This document shows positions 19,843 through 26,923 of a DNA stretch of 64,000 bases, one piece after another. The stretch lies in assembly GCF_000092285.1 (NCBI RefSeq), contig NC_014100.1:930001-994000 (forward strand). The letters run 5' to 3'. The DNA comes from Caulobacter segnis ATCC 21756 (GTDB taxonomy: Bacteria; Pseudomonadota; Alphaproteobacteria; Caulobacterales; Caulobacteraceae). Each line of letters starts with the position of its first letter. Positions within the stretch are counted from its first letter, which is position 1. The position numbers and the translations under genes were made by a program. The notes beneath the pieces are model-generated. The model was not told the origin of the DNA. It did not search any database and saw nothing but the letters and a program-made list of their open reading frames with translations.

Positions 19843-21270
19843 TTAGTCGATCGGCGACCAGCGCTTCTCGGCGGGAGCCGCCGGACGCTTGGGACCGCGG
19901 AAGCCGTTTCCGCCGCCGGCGGCCTTCTGGCCCTGCGGCTTGCCCTGGCCTTGGCCGCGACCTTGACCCTGGGCCTGAGGGCCCTTCTGGCCGCCGCCGC
20001 CATTGCGAGCGCCGCCGTTGCGGTTGCGCTTGCGGCGCAGCTCGGACGGCACGTCGTTGCGCGGGTCGGCGCGGCGCGGGTCCACGTACTTTTCCGCCGG
20101 AACCAGCTTGTCGGCCACGGCCGCGGCCGCCGCCAGCTGCTTGTCGTTGCGACGGTCGAAGGCCGGGATCGTCTGGCGGGTGGCCTTCTGGATGTCCTTC
20201 AGCAGGTTACGCTCGTCATCGGCGCAGAAGCTGATGGCGATGCCGTCCTTGCCCTTGCGCGCGGTGCGGCCGATCCGGTGGACATAGGCCTCCGGCACGT
20301 TGGGCAGCTCGTAGTTGATCACGTGGCTGACGTCGTTGACGTCGATGCCGCGCGCGGCGATGTCGGTCGCCACCAGGGCCCGCATCTCGCCGGCCTTGAA
20401 GGCCGCCAGGGCGCGCTCGCGCTGGCCTTGGGTCTTGTCGCCGTGGATCGAGGCGGCCTCGATACCGGCGGCGTTCAGATACTTGGCCACCCGGTCGGCG
20501 CCGCGCTTGGTGCGCGTGAAGACGATGGTGCGCGAGAAGCTGCTATCGGCGAACAGCTCGGCCAGCAGCGGACGCTTGCGCTGGGCCTCGATGAACAGGA
20601 CGCGCTGGTCGATACGCTCGACCGTCGTGGCCTGCGGCGCGACCGAGACCTGGACCGGGTCCTTCAGCAGCTCGCCGGCCAGCTTGCCGATTTCGCTGGG
20701 CATGGTGGCCGAGAAGAACAGGTTCTGGCGGTTCTTGGTCAGCTGGCTGGCGATCTTGCGGATCGGCACCACGAAGCCGAGGTCCAGCATCTGGTCGGCT
20801 TCGTCGAGCACGAAGATCTCGGTGCCCGAGACGATGGCCGACTTTTCGGCCATGTGGTCCATCAGGCGGCCGGGGGTGGCGACCAGGACGTCGATGCCGC
20901 CGGCCAGGGCCTTCATCTGCGGGCCGTACTTCACGCCGCCATAGATGGTGTGGACCGACAGGCCCATGTGGACGGCGTAGGCCTTGAAGTTCTCGGCGAT
21001 CTGGGTCGCGAGTTCGCGCGTCGGCGAGAGCACCAGGCAGCGGAAGCCGCGGCGCGGGGCCGGCTTACGGTCCTCGGCCAGGCGCTGGAGGATGGGCAGG
21101 GCGAAGGCGGCGGTCTTGCCGGTGCCGGTCTGAGCGATGCCCAGCAGGTCCTTGCCTTGCAGCACCACCGGGATGGCCTGGGCCTGGATCGGCGTCGGCT
21201 CCTTGTAACCCTTCTCGGCGAGGGCCTTCAGCAGCGGCTTGGCCAGGCCAAGGTCAGCAAATTGAGTCAC
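19843..21270 (-). CDS. rhlE: DEAD-box ATP-dependent RNA helicase (RhlE-like)
   Basis: A 475-residue helicase that remodels RNA in ribosome assembly and mRNA decay. Motifs: Q-motif region EPTPIQAQAIP, AQTGTGKT (I), PTRELA (Ia), DEAD in VLDEADQMLDLG (II), SAT (III), ARGIDV (V) and HRIGRTAR (VI). The C-terminal 80-90 residues are basic, Gly/Gln/Asn/Arg-rich and probably bind RNA. The start is a GTG at 21270. A leader of about 190 nt from the predicted promoter suggests post-transcriptional or cold control. RhlE is the nearest subfamily by layout; RhlB or CsdA-type naming is less likely. Confidence 0.93.
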   Translation of the reverse strand: MTQFADLGLAKPLLKALAEKGYKEPTPIQAQAIPVVLQGKDLLGIAQTGTGKTAAFALPILQRLAEDRKPAPRRGFRCLVLSPTRELATQIAENFKAYAVHMGLSVHTIYGGVKYGPQMKALAGGIDVLVATPGRLMDHMAEKSAIVSGTEIFVLDEADQMLDLGFVVPIRKIASQLTKNRQNLFFSATMPSEIGKLAGELLKDPVQVSVAPQATTVERIDQRVLFIEAQRKRPLLAELFADSSFSRTIVFTRTKRGADRVAKYLNAAGIEAASIHGDKTQGQRERALAAFKAGEMRALVATDIAARGIDVNDVSHVINYELPNVPEAYVHRIGRTARKGKDGIAISFCADDERNLLKDIQKATRQTIPAFDRRNDKQLAAAAAVADKLVPAEKYVDPRRADPRNDVPSELRRKRNRNGGARNGGGGQKGPQAQGQGRGQGQGKPQGQKAAGGGNGFRGPKRPAAPAEKRWSPID

Positions 21271-21463
21271 GTGTGTTTCGTCTTTTCATGCGCCGAACGC
21301 AGCCCATGCGTCCTCGCACGGCTGGCCCCTCGGCTGGTCGTCGGGGAGCGCCCCGCGTGCACGGGCGATCTAATGAGAAGCTCTTCAGGGCGCTCGACAG
21401 GCTGGTCCGAAAGGGGACCCTCACGCGGCTGGAGCACCGATAGCGCCAAGGTGGCGCAGGCGT
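21271..21463 (-). other. Long 5' leader of the DEAD-box helicase gene
   Basis: About 190 nt between the predicted promoter and the GTG start contain no convincing gene. The stretch is GC-rich, able to form several short hairpins, and has only a weak Shine-Dalgarno just before the start (AAGACGAAACACAC). Such leaders on RNA-helicase genes often mediate cold or autoregulatory control; that is inference here. Confidence 0.4.
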
Positions 21464-21492
21464 CGTATCGGTTATCCCAGTGGGAAAGTCAA
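21464..21492 (-). promoter_or_regulatory. Probable promoter of the DEAD-box helicase
   Basis: On the minus strand TTGACT (21492-21487), a 17-bp spacer and GATACG (21469-21464) fit a housekeeping promoter reasonably well. No other strong candidate lies nearer the start codon. Confidence 0.45.
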
Positions 21493-21507
21493 GTTTTGGG
21501 CGCGGCC

Positions 21508-21627
21508 AGTTCCTCCCCCGCGACGCGGGGGAGGTGGCCCAGAGGGTCGGAGGGGGCCAGCTAGGCCTTTACGGCGCTTGCCCCCTCAGTCGCTGCCGCG
21601 ACAGCTCCCCCGCATCGCGGGGGAGCA
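21508..21627. repeat. Palindromic element family F
   Basis: CTCCCCCGCGACGCGGGGGAG (self-complementary, 21512-21532) and GCTCCCCCGCATCGCGGGGGAGC (21604-21626) flank a second inverted pair around GTCGGAGGGGGC / GCCCCCTCAGTCGC. It resembles the interior of family A. It lies 10 bp after the stop of the NTF2-like gene. Confidence 0.8.
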
Positions 21628-21637
21628 TCTTGTCACC

Positions 21638-22087
21638 CTACGCCGCGGGCTTGGCCTTGGGGGCCACGTCGAAGATCTTGTGCACGATCTTCCAGCCGTC
21701 CGGGGTCTTCAGCAGCTGCATGTAGTCGGTCAGCACGGCGGTCGGGTAGTCCAGCACGATCTTGGCGCTGGCGGCCGAGCCGGTGATCGAGATCGACTCG
21801 ATCCAGCGCTTGCGCTGGGCCTCGTCGGCGGCGGGCTTGCCCGAAGCGCCGCCGATGTACTCGTCGTCGGAACGCTGGACCAAGGCGTTGTCGCGGATCC
21901 ACATCAGCCGGCTTTCGTCGTGGAAGGCCTGGCGGAATTCCTTGGGATCGCCGGTGGCGTGGCCGGCCAGATAGTGCTCCAGCACCGCGCGCACGGCGGG
22001 TTCCTCGGGATTGGCGGCCTGGGCCAGGGCCGGAGCGGCGGCGAGCAGGGTCGTAACGGCGGCCAGGGCCGCGATCGTGTGGCGCAT
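21638..22087 (-). CDS. Secreted NTF2-like (lumazine-binding-2/SnoaL type) protein
   Basis: A 149-residue protein with a signal peptide (MRHTIAALAAVTTLLAAAPALAQA) and an NTF2-like domain: EEPAVRAVLEHYLAGHATGDPKEFRQAFH, a SESRLMWIRDN-like strand region and the terminal GWKIVHKIFD strand. This fold includes enzymes and ligand carriers, and no catalytic residues can be assigned, so its activity is unknown. I placed the start at the ATG at 22087, which begins the signal peptide. A paralogous family member is at 35629-36072. Divergent from mutT. Confidence 0.82.
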   Translation of the reverse strand: MRHTIAALAAVTTLLAAAPALAQAANPEEPAVRAVLEHYLAGHATGDPKEFRQAFHDESRLMWIRDNALVQRSDDEYIGGASGKPAADEAQRKRWIESISITGSAASAKIVLDYPTAVLTDYMQLLKTPDGWKIVHKIFDVAPKAKPAA

Positions 22088-22191
22088 GATGGTGTCCCTC
22101 CCAATAGCGAGAGGAGTTACAGGGGTGATTGCGGCGCCGATGGGGCGAGCCGCCTCTTGCCAGTGCGCGCCCACCGCGCCAAACCCGGCCC

Positions 22192-22596
22192 ATGAGCAAG
22201 CCCATCGTCCTCGTCGCCGCCGCCGCCCTGATCGATGTCGACGGGCGGGTGCTGATCTGCCAGCGCCCCGAGGGCAAGCAGCTGGCCGGCCTCTGGGAGT
22301 TTCCCGGCGGCAAGGTCGAGGCCGGCGAGACGCCCGAGCAATGCCTGATCCGCGAGCTGGACGAGGAACTGGGGATCAAGGTCGCCCAGGCGTGCCTGGC
22401 GCCCTTCGTCTTCGCCTCGCACACCTACGAGACCTTCCACCTGTTGATGCCGCTCTACCTGCTGCGCCGCTGGGAAGGGCAGGTGACCCGCAAGGAGCAC
22501 GCCGGCCTGGCCTGGGTGAAGCCCGACAAGCTGGCCGACTACCCCATGCCCCCGGCCGACGAGCCGCTGGTGGCGTGGCTGCGGGATGTGCTGTAG
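22192..22596 (+). CDS. mutT: Nudix hydrolase MutT (8-oxo-dGTP diphosphatase)
   Basis: A 134-residue Nudix enzyme with a complete Nudix box, GGKVEAGETPEQ...RELDEELGI (GX5EX7REUXEEXGU). The N-terminus LVAAAALIDVDGRVLICQRP and EGKQLAGLWEFPGG are characteristic of MutT, which removes oxidised dGTP from the pool and prevents A:T to C:G mutations. The ATG at 22192 gives the usual MutT length (about 130). Followed by palindromic element E and a convergent methyltransferase gene. Confidence 0.92.
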   Translation: MSKPIVLVAAAALIDVDGRVLICQRPEGKQLAGLWEFPGGKVEAGETPEQCLIRELDEELGIKVAQACLAPFVFASHTYETFHLLMPLYLLRRWEGQVTRKEHAGLAWVKPDKLADYPMPPADEPLVAWLRDVL

Positions 22597-22619
22597 GCGC
22601 TCACGTTTCCAACAGGCCC

Positions 22620-22748
22620 GTCATTCCCGCCCTTGTGGCGGGAACCCCTGGTTCAGCCCGCAGGTGCGGCGCAAGCGGACCGCTGGCGGTCCGCCCCTTC
22701 CTCACCTGCGGCGGATAGAGAGGTTCCCGCCACAAGGGCGGGAATGAC
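22620..22748. repeat. Palindromic element family E
   Basis: Outer arms GTCATTCCCGCCCTTGTGGC (22620-22639) and GCCACAAGGGCGGGAATGAC (22729-22748) are 20-bp perfect complements, continued by CGGGAACC / GGTTCCCG. An inner pair, CAGGTGCGG / CCGCxxxxCACCTG-like, adds further structure. It lies 23 bp after the mutT stop and 23 bp from the convergent methyltransferase stop. Confidence 0.88.
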
Positions 22749-22771
22749 GGAAAGATTTATAGGTTGGGAGC

Positions 22772-23686
22772 TTACGACCCGGCCTTGTCCCCCGCCGGCT
22801 GCTCCTTCACCCCCAATGCATCCGCCAGCCGCATCTTCGCCGAGCCCGGCCGCAGCGGCTTCTGCTGGCTCTCGTGCGGGGCCCAGCCGGTGACCGAGAC
22901 GATCTCGAAGGTCGCGGGGACCTTGCCGTCGGGCTCGGCGAAGCGCTCGGCATAGAGCTCCATGGCGCGAAACAGCACCTTGCGGGACAGCGGCTTGCGC
23001 GAGCGGTCCAGCAGCACGCTGGTCTCGCCCATGGCGCGCAGGTCCTGAAGCAGCTTGATCGGGTGCGAATACCGCACCTTGACCCGGTCGACGTCGGCGA
23101 CGGGCAAAGCAAAACCGGCGCGTTGCAGCAGGCCCGCCGCGTCGATGGCGTCGGCGAACGGCGAGACGCGCATGGACGCGCCATCGGTCAGCTCGGACTC
23201 GGCGGCCAGCAGGCATTGGCGGAGCTCGGTCAGGGTGGCCCCGCCGAAGATCGCGCCGACGAACAGGCCGTCGGGCCGCAGCGCCCGGCGGATCTGGATC
23301 AGGGCGCCTACGAGGTCGTTGGTCCAGTGCAGCGACAGGGTCGAGACGATCAGGTCGAGGGTCGCGTCGCCGAACGGCAGGCGCTCTTCGTCGGCCACGA
23401 CGCGCAAGGTGTTCCGACCGCCCAGCATCCGCCCCGACAGGTCGGCCTCGATCAGGGTGTCGATGTTGGCGCGGGCGTCGCTGGCGTCCAAGGCTTTGAA
23501 AAAATGGCCGTTTCTCGCGCCGAGGTCGACGGCGACCGGAAAGCGTCGCAGGATCGTCTCCAGCCGCATGACCACGTCTTGCGCCGCCCGTTCCTTCAGG
23601 AAGTCGGCGGCGGCGTAGTCGGGCGCGGCGCGGTCCAGGCGGGCCCGGTGCAGGGCGCGGTCGAACAGGAGGGGCGAGGCGGTCAT
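22772..23686 (-). CDS. NDUFAF5/BioC-like SAM-dependent methyltransferase
   Basis: A 304-residue class I methyltransferase. Motif I is VDLGARNGHFFKAL; DLIVSTLSLHWTNDLVGAL and PDGLFVGAIFGGATLTELRQ match the NDUFAF5 group closely. In mitochondria NDUFAF5 is an assembly factor that hydroxylates NDUFS7 of complex I; alphaproteobacterial relatives are assumed to act similarly but are less studied. A BioC-like role in biotin synthesis is the alternative, with no bio genes nearby. The ATG at 23686 shares a CATG with the divergent comF start. Cytoplasmic. Confidence 0.87.
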   Translation of the reverse strand: MTASPLLFDRALHRARLDRAAPDYAAADFLKERAAQDVVMRLETILRRFPVAVDLGARNGHFFKALDASDARANIDTLIEADLSGRMLGGRNTLRVVADEERLPFGDATLDLIVSTLSLHWTNDLVGALIQIRRALRPDGLFVGAIFGGATLTELRQCLLAAESELTDGASMRVSPFADAIDAAGLLQRAGFALPVADVDRVKVRYSHPIKLLQDLRAMGETSVLLDRSRKPLSRKVLFRAMELYAERFAEPDGKVPATFEIVSVTGWAPHESQQKPLRPGSAKMRLADALGVKEQPAGDKAGS

Positions 23687-24476
23687 GGGCGCGGAACATG
23701 GCGATTTGCGATCGACATGGAAAGCCGCGCCGTCCCGGGCGCGTCCGTTTTTCGCCGAGCTGGGGCGCGGCGTGCTGGACCTGCTGCTGCCGCCCGCCAG
23801 CCTGGACGGCGAAATAGCCCTGACCGGCGGACTTTCGGCCAGCGCCTTTTCCAAGGTGACCTTCCTGGACGACCCGGTCTGCGACGGCTGCGGCCTGGCG
23901 CAAGCCTATGAAGCCGAGACGCGCTGCCCGGCGTGCCAGGCCAAGCCTCGGGCGTTCCAGCGGGCGCGGGCGGCCTGTGTCTATGACGAGCACTCGCGGG
24001 AGCTGATCCTGAAGCTGAAGCACGCCGACCGCACGGACCTCTCCGGCCTGTTCGCGCGCTGGCTGTCGCGAGCCTCGGCGGACCTGCTGGCCGAGGCCGA
24101 CGCGGTGGTTCCCGTGCCGATCCACCGCGCCCGGCTGCTGCGCCGCCGCTACAACCAGGCCGCCGAGATCGCCCGGCCGTTGGCCCGGATGGCGGGGCTG
24201 GCCTATCTGCCCGACGCGCTCACCCGCAAGCGCGACACCGCCAGCCAGGGCGGCAAATCGGCCTCGGGCCGCCGCCGCAACGTCGCGGCCGCCTTCGCCG
24301 TGCCGCCGAGCAAGCGCAAGCTCGTGGAGGGCCGGCGGATCGTCCTGGTCGACGACGTTCTGACCACCGGCGCCACGGCCGAGGGCTGCGCGCGGGCCCT
24401 GCTGGCGGCCGGCGCGGCCAGCGTGAGCCTATCCGTCGTCGCCCGCGTTACAGAAGGCCAAGCGCGTCCTATATGA
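23685..24476 (+). CDS. comF: ComF-family amidophosphoribosyltransferase-like protein
   Basis: A 263-residue ComF/GntX homologue. It has an N-terminal zinc ribbon (CDGCG...CPACQ, around residues 66-87), a helix YDEHSRELILKLKHADR and a type I phosphoribosyltransferase domain with the PRPP loop IVLVDDVLTTGAT. ComF supports DNA uptake in naturally competent bacteria; many homologues have no defined role. AGGAGG lies 12 nt upstream of the ATG at 23685. This start overlaps the start of the divergent methyltransferase; a later start is possible. grxC follows 28 bp downstream. Confidence 0.85.
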   Translation: MGAEHGDLRSTWKAAPSRARPFFAELGRGVLDLLLPPASLDGEIALTGGLSASAFSKVTFLDDPVCDGCGLAQAYEAETRCPACQAKPRAFQRARAACVYDEHSRELILKLKHADRTDLSGLFARWLSRASADLLAEADAVVPVPIHRARLLRRRYNQAAEIARPLARMAGLAYLPDALTRKRDTASQGGKSASGRRRNVAAAFAVPPSKRKLVEGRRIVLVDDVLTTGATAEGCARALLAAGAASVSLSVVARVTEGQARPI

Positions 24477-24504
24477 GGACGTCGGAACACCTACGAGTCA
24501 GAGC

Positions 24505-24759
24505 ATGGCCAAAGTCACCATCTACACCCGTCCGTTTTGCGGCTACTGCGCGCGCGCCCTGGCGCTGCTGAGCGAGAAGGGCGCGGACTTCACCGAGATC
24601 GAGGCGGGCATGGATCCGGCCCTGCGCCAGGAGATGATGCAGCGTTCGGGCCGCAGCACCTTCCCGCAGATCTTCGTCGGCGACCAGCACATCGGCGGCT
24701 GCGACGACATGATGGCCCTGGAAGAGCAGGGCAAGCTGGACCCGCTCCTCGCCGCATGA
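24505..24759 (+). CDS. grxC: Glutaredoxin 3
   Basis: An 84-residue dithiol glutaredoxin that reduces disulfides and glutathionylated proteins with GSH. The active site is CGYC (residues 12-15) rather than the common CPYC. The cis-Pro region STFPQIFV and the GSH-binding GGCDDMMAL are conserved. Its stop overlaps the start of the following amidase gene (ATGA), so the two are translationally coupled. Probably part of a comF-grxC-amidase-DUF1178 operon. Confidence 0.93.
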   Translation: MAKVTIYTRPFCGYCARALALLSEKGADFTEIEAGMDPALRQEMMQRSGRSTFPQIFVGDQHIGGCDDMMALEEQGKLDPLLAA

Positions 24760-25592
24760 GCGCGCAGGGGGGCATGCTTCGGGTCGGGCTGATCCAGACG
24801 CGCACGCCGGCCACGCACGCGGCCGCGCTGGCGCATGTCGCGCCGCTGGTGCGCCAGGCGATCGGCGAGGGCGCCCAGTTCGTGCTGACGCCGGAGTGCA
24901 CGAACGTCCTGCAGAAGGACCGCGCCAAGCTGCTGCCCACCCTGACCGCGCTCGAGGACGATCCGGTGGTCAACGGCCTGCGCGCGATCGCGGCGGAGAC
25001 CGGGACCTGGATCGATGTCGGCTCGGCTCTCGTGCGGCGCGAGGATGGAAAGGCCGCCAATCGCCAGGCGGTCATCGACCCGAGCGGCGCGATCGTGGCG
25101 ACCTACGACAAGCTGCACATGTTCGACGTCGACCTGCCCACCGGCGAGACGGCGCGGGAGTCGGCGACCTATACGCCCGGCGAGCGCGCGGTGGTCGTCG
25201 ATACGCCGGCGGCCAAGATCGGCCTGACCATCTGTTATGACATGCGCTTTCCGGCCCTGCACCGGGCCCTGGCCCTGGCCGGCGCCACGGTGATCACGGC
25301 CCCCGCCGCCTTCACGCGTCCGACCGGCGAAGCGCACTGGGACGTGTTGCTGCGGGCCCGCGCCATCGAGACGGGCTCGTTCGTGATCGCCGCCGCGCAG
25401 GGCGGCTTCCACGAGGACGGCCGCGGCACGTGGGGCCGCTCGATCGCCATCGGGCCGTGGGGCGAGGTGATCGGAAAGCTTGACCACGACGAGCCCGGCG
25501 TGCTGATGGCGGACCTCGATCTGGCCGCCGCCGACAAGGCGCGCGCCGCGATCCCCGTGCTCAAGAACGCCCGGCCTTTCGTCGGGCCGTAA
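24756..25592 (+). CDS. Nitrilase-superfamily amidase (Nit1/deaminated-glutathione-amidase-like)
   Basis: A 278-residue carbon-nitrogen hydrolase. The Glu-Lys-Cys triad is visible: Glu in LTPECTN, Lys in YDKLHMFDVDLP and Cys in TICYDMRFP. LHMFDVD and RAIETGSFVIAAAQ are typical of the Nit1 branch, which hydrolyses deaminated glutathione, a by-product of transaminases acting on GSH. Coupled to grxC by an ATGA overlap; a GSH-using enzyme and a GSH-repair enzyme together make that substrate plausible. An omega-amidase or other nitrilase-like activity cannot be excluded. Confidence 0.88.
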   Translation: MSAQGGMLRVGLIQTRTPATHAAALAHVAPLVRQAIGEGAQFVLTPECTNVLQKDRAKLLPTLTALEDDPVVNGLRAIAAETGTWIDVGSALVRREDGKAANRQAVIDPSGAIVATYDKLHMFDVDLPTGETARESATYTPGERAVVVDTPAAKIGLTICYDMRFPALHRALALAGATVITAPAAFTRPTGEAHWDVLLRARAIETGSFVIAAAQGGFHEDGRGTWGRSIAIGPWGEVIGKLDHDEPGVLMADLDLAAADKARAAIPVLKNARPFVGP

Positions 25593-25611
25593 AGGGTCCC
25601 ATCTTTAGTCG

Positions 25612-26046
25612 ATGATCAGGTACGCGCTTCAGTGCGATCAGGCTCACGCGTTCGAGGGCTGGTTCGGCTCGTCGTCAGACTATGACGACCAGGCCGCGCG
25701 CGGTCTCGTCGAGTGCCCGGTCTGCGGCTCGCACGGCGTCTCCAAGCAGATCATGGCCCCCGCCGTGGCGGGCACGAAGGCCCAGCGCGCCACGCCCGCG
25801 CCAGACCCGAAGATGCGCGAGATGATGATGGCCGCCATAGGCGAGGTCCGCCGGCACGTCGAGGACAATTTCGACTATGTCGGCGACGCCTTCGCCAAGG
25901 AGGCCCGCGCCATCCACGAGGGCAAGTCCGAGGAACGCGGCATCTACGGCGAGGCCTCGCCCACCGAGGTGAAGGCCCTGGTCGAGGACGGCGTGAAGGT
26001 GGCGCCGCTGCCGCCGGGGCCGCCGAAGAAGACCGAGGTGAACTAG
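25612..26046 (+). CDS. DUF1178 family protein
   Basis: A 144-residue protein of the DUF1178 family, nearly universal in alphaproteobacteria and without known function. The N-terminus MIRYALQCDQAHAFEGWFGSS and the CPVCGS pair resemble a zinc-ribbon-like region with Cys8, Cys36 and Cys39. The middle is helical (MREMMMAAIGEVRRHVEDNFDYVGDAFAKEAR) and the tail Pro-rich. It follows the amidase gene by 19 bp and is likely in its operon. Confidence 0.88.
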   Translation: MIRYALQCDQAHAFEGWFGSSSDYDDQAARGLVECPVCGSHGVSKQIMAPAVAGTKAQRATPAPDPKMREMMMAAIGEVRRHVEDNFDYVGDAFAKEARAIHEGKSEERGIYGEASPTEVKALVEDGVKVAPLPPGPPKKTEVN

Positions 26047-26121
26047 GCGGCGCGCGGCGAACCTTGGCCGACTCTGGTGTGTCTCGTTAGACTGCCACCG
26101 GTCGTTGAAAGGCGCTCCGCG

Positions 26122-26898
26122 ATGAATGAACGGTCCCAGACGCTCACCGAGCGCGAGAAGGAGACGCTGCGGCTGCTCCTGGCGGGCCACGACGCCAAGT
26201 CGGCGGCCGCCGCGCTGGGGCTATCCGTGCACACGGTCAACGAGCGCCTGCGCGAGGCGCGTCGGAAGCTCGGCGTCGGCAGCAGCCGCGAGGCGGCCCG
26301 GACGCTGGCCCGCGCGGAAGGCCCAAATTTCTTGGGGGACAAGCAATTGGGGGTCGCCCAGGCCGCCGCCCCAGGCCCAGAACACCGCCCGTCAGATCAA
26401 CGCCGACGCTTGGGGTCGCCCCTCGTCTGGCTCTCTGGAGGAATGGTGATGATGCTCGCGATGGTCGCCGCGGTGGCGATGACGATGGCTCCGCACGGCG
26501 ACGGCAAGGCCAACCCCGCCAAGACGCCGGTGGCCTACGCCGCCGCCGATACGGCGTCGGACAAGGCTGGCGTGGATTCCGCCGAAGCCTGGACCAAGCT
26601 GCTGGACCAGCAGCGTTGGGGCGATAGCTGGAAGGCGTCGGGAACCCTCTTCCAGTCCAAGATCGACCAGGCGCGCTGGGCCGCCACCGCCCAGCCCCTG
26701 CGGCAGCGACTGGGCGCGGTGTCCTCGCGCTCGGTGAAGAGCGTTTCCAGCGCCACGACGCTGCCGGGCGCGCCCGATGGCCAGTACAAGATCGTCCAGT
26801 TCGCCACCGCCTTCGCCAGCAAGCCCGACGCCATCGAGACGGTGGTGCTGGCCAAGGAAGGCGCCGACTGGAAGGTCGACGGCTACTTCATCCGCTAG
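26122..26898 (+). CDS. Membrane-anchored LuxR-type HTH protein with DUF4019-like domain
   Basis: A 258-residue protein with an unusual order. Residues 5-65 form a LuxR/GerE HTH (LTEREKETLRLLLAGHDAKSAAAALGLSVHTVNERLREARRKLGV). A hydrophilic linker and one transmembrane segment (about 105-125, VWLSGGMVMMLAMVAAVAMTM) follow, then a C-terminal alpha/beta domain (about 155-258) with WTKLLDQQRWGDSW and ending DWKVDGYFIR, like DUF4019. The DNA-binding part would face the cytoplasm and the DUF4019 part the periplasm, suggesting a one-component transmembrane regulator. I placed the start at the ATG at 26122. Target genes unknown. Confidence 0.85.
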   Translation: MNERSQTLTEREKETLRLLLAGHDAKSAAAALGLSVHTVNERLREARRKLGVGSSREAARTLARAEGPNFLGDKQLGVAQAAAPGPEHRPSDQRRRLGSPLVWLSGGMVMMLAMVAAVAMTMAPHGDGKANPAKTPVAYAAADTASDKAGVDSAEAWTKLLDQQRWGDSWKASGTLFQSKIDQARWAATAQPLRQRLGAVSSRSVKSVSSATTLPGAPDGQYKIVQFATAFASKPDAIETVVLAKEGADWKVDGYFIR

Positions 26899-26923
26899 AA
26901 CGCGCCGCGAGGCGGGTCTCGCC

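Noticed and set aside
17482..21564. A 1360-codon plus-strand frame across the HWE kinase and helicase genes
   Set aside because: It is antisense to two well-defined genes and lacks any recognisable domain.
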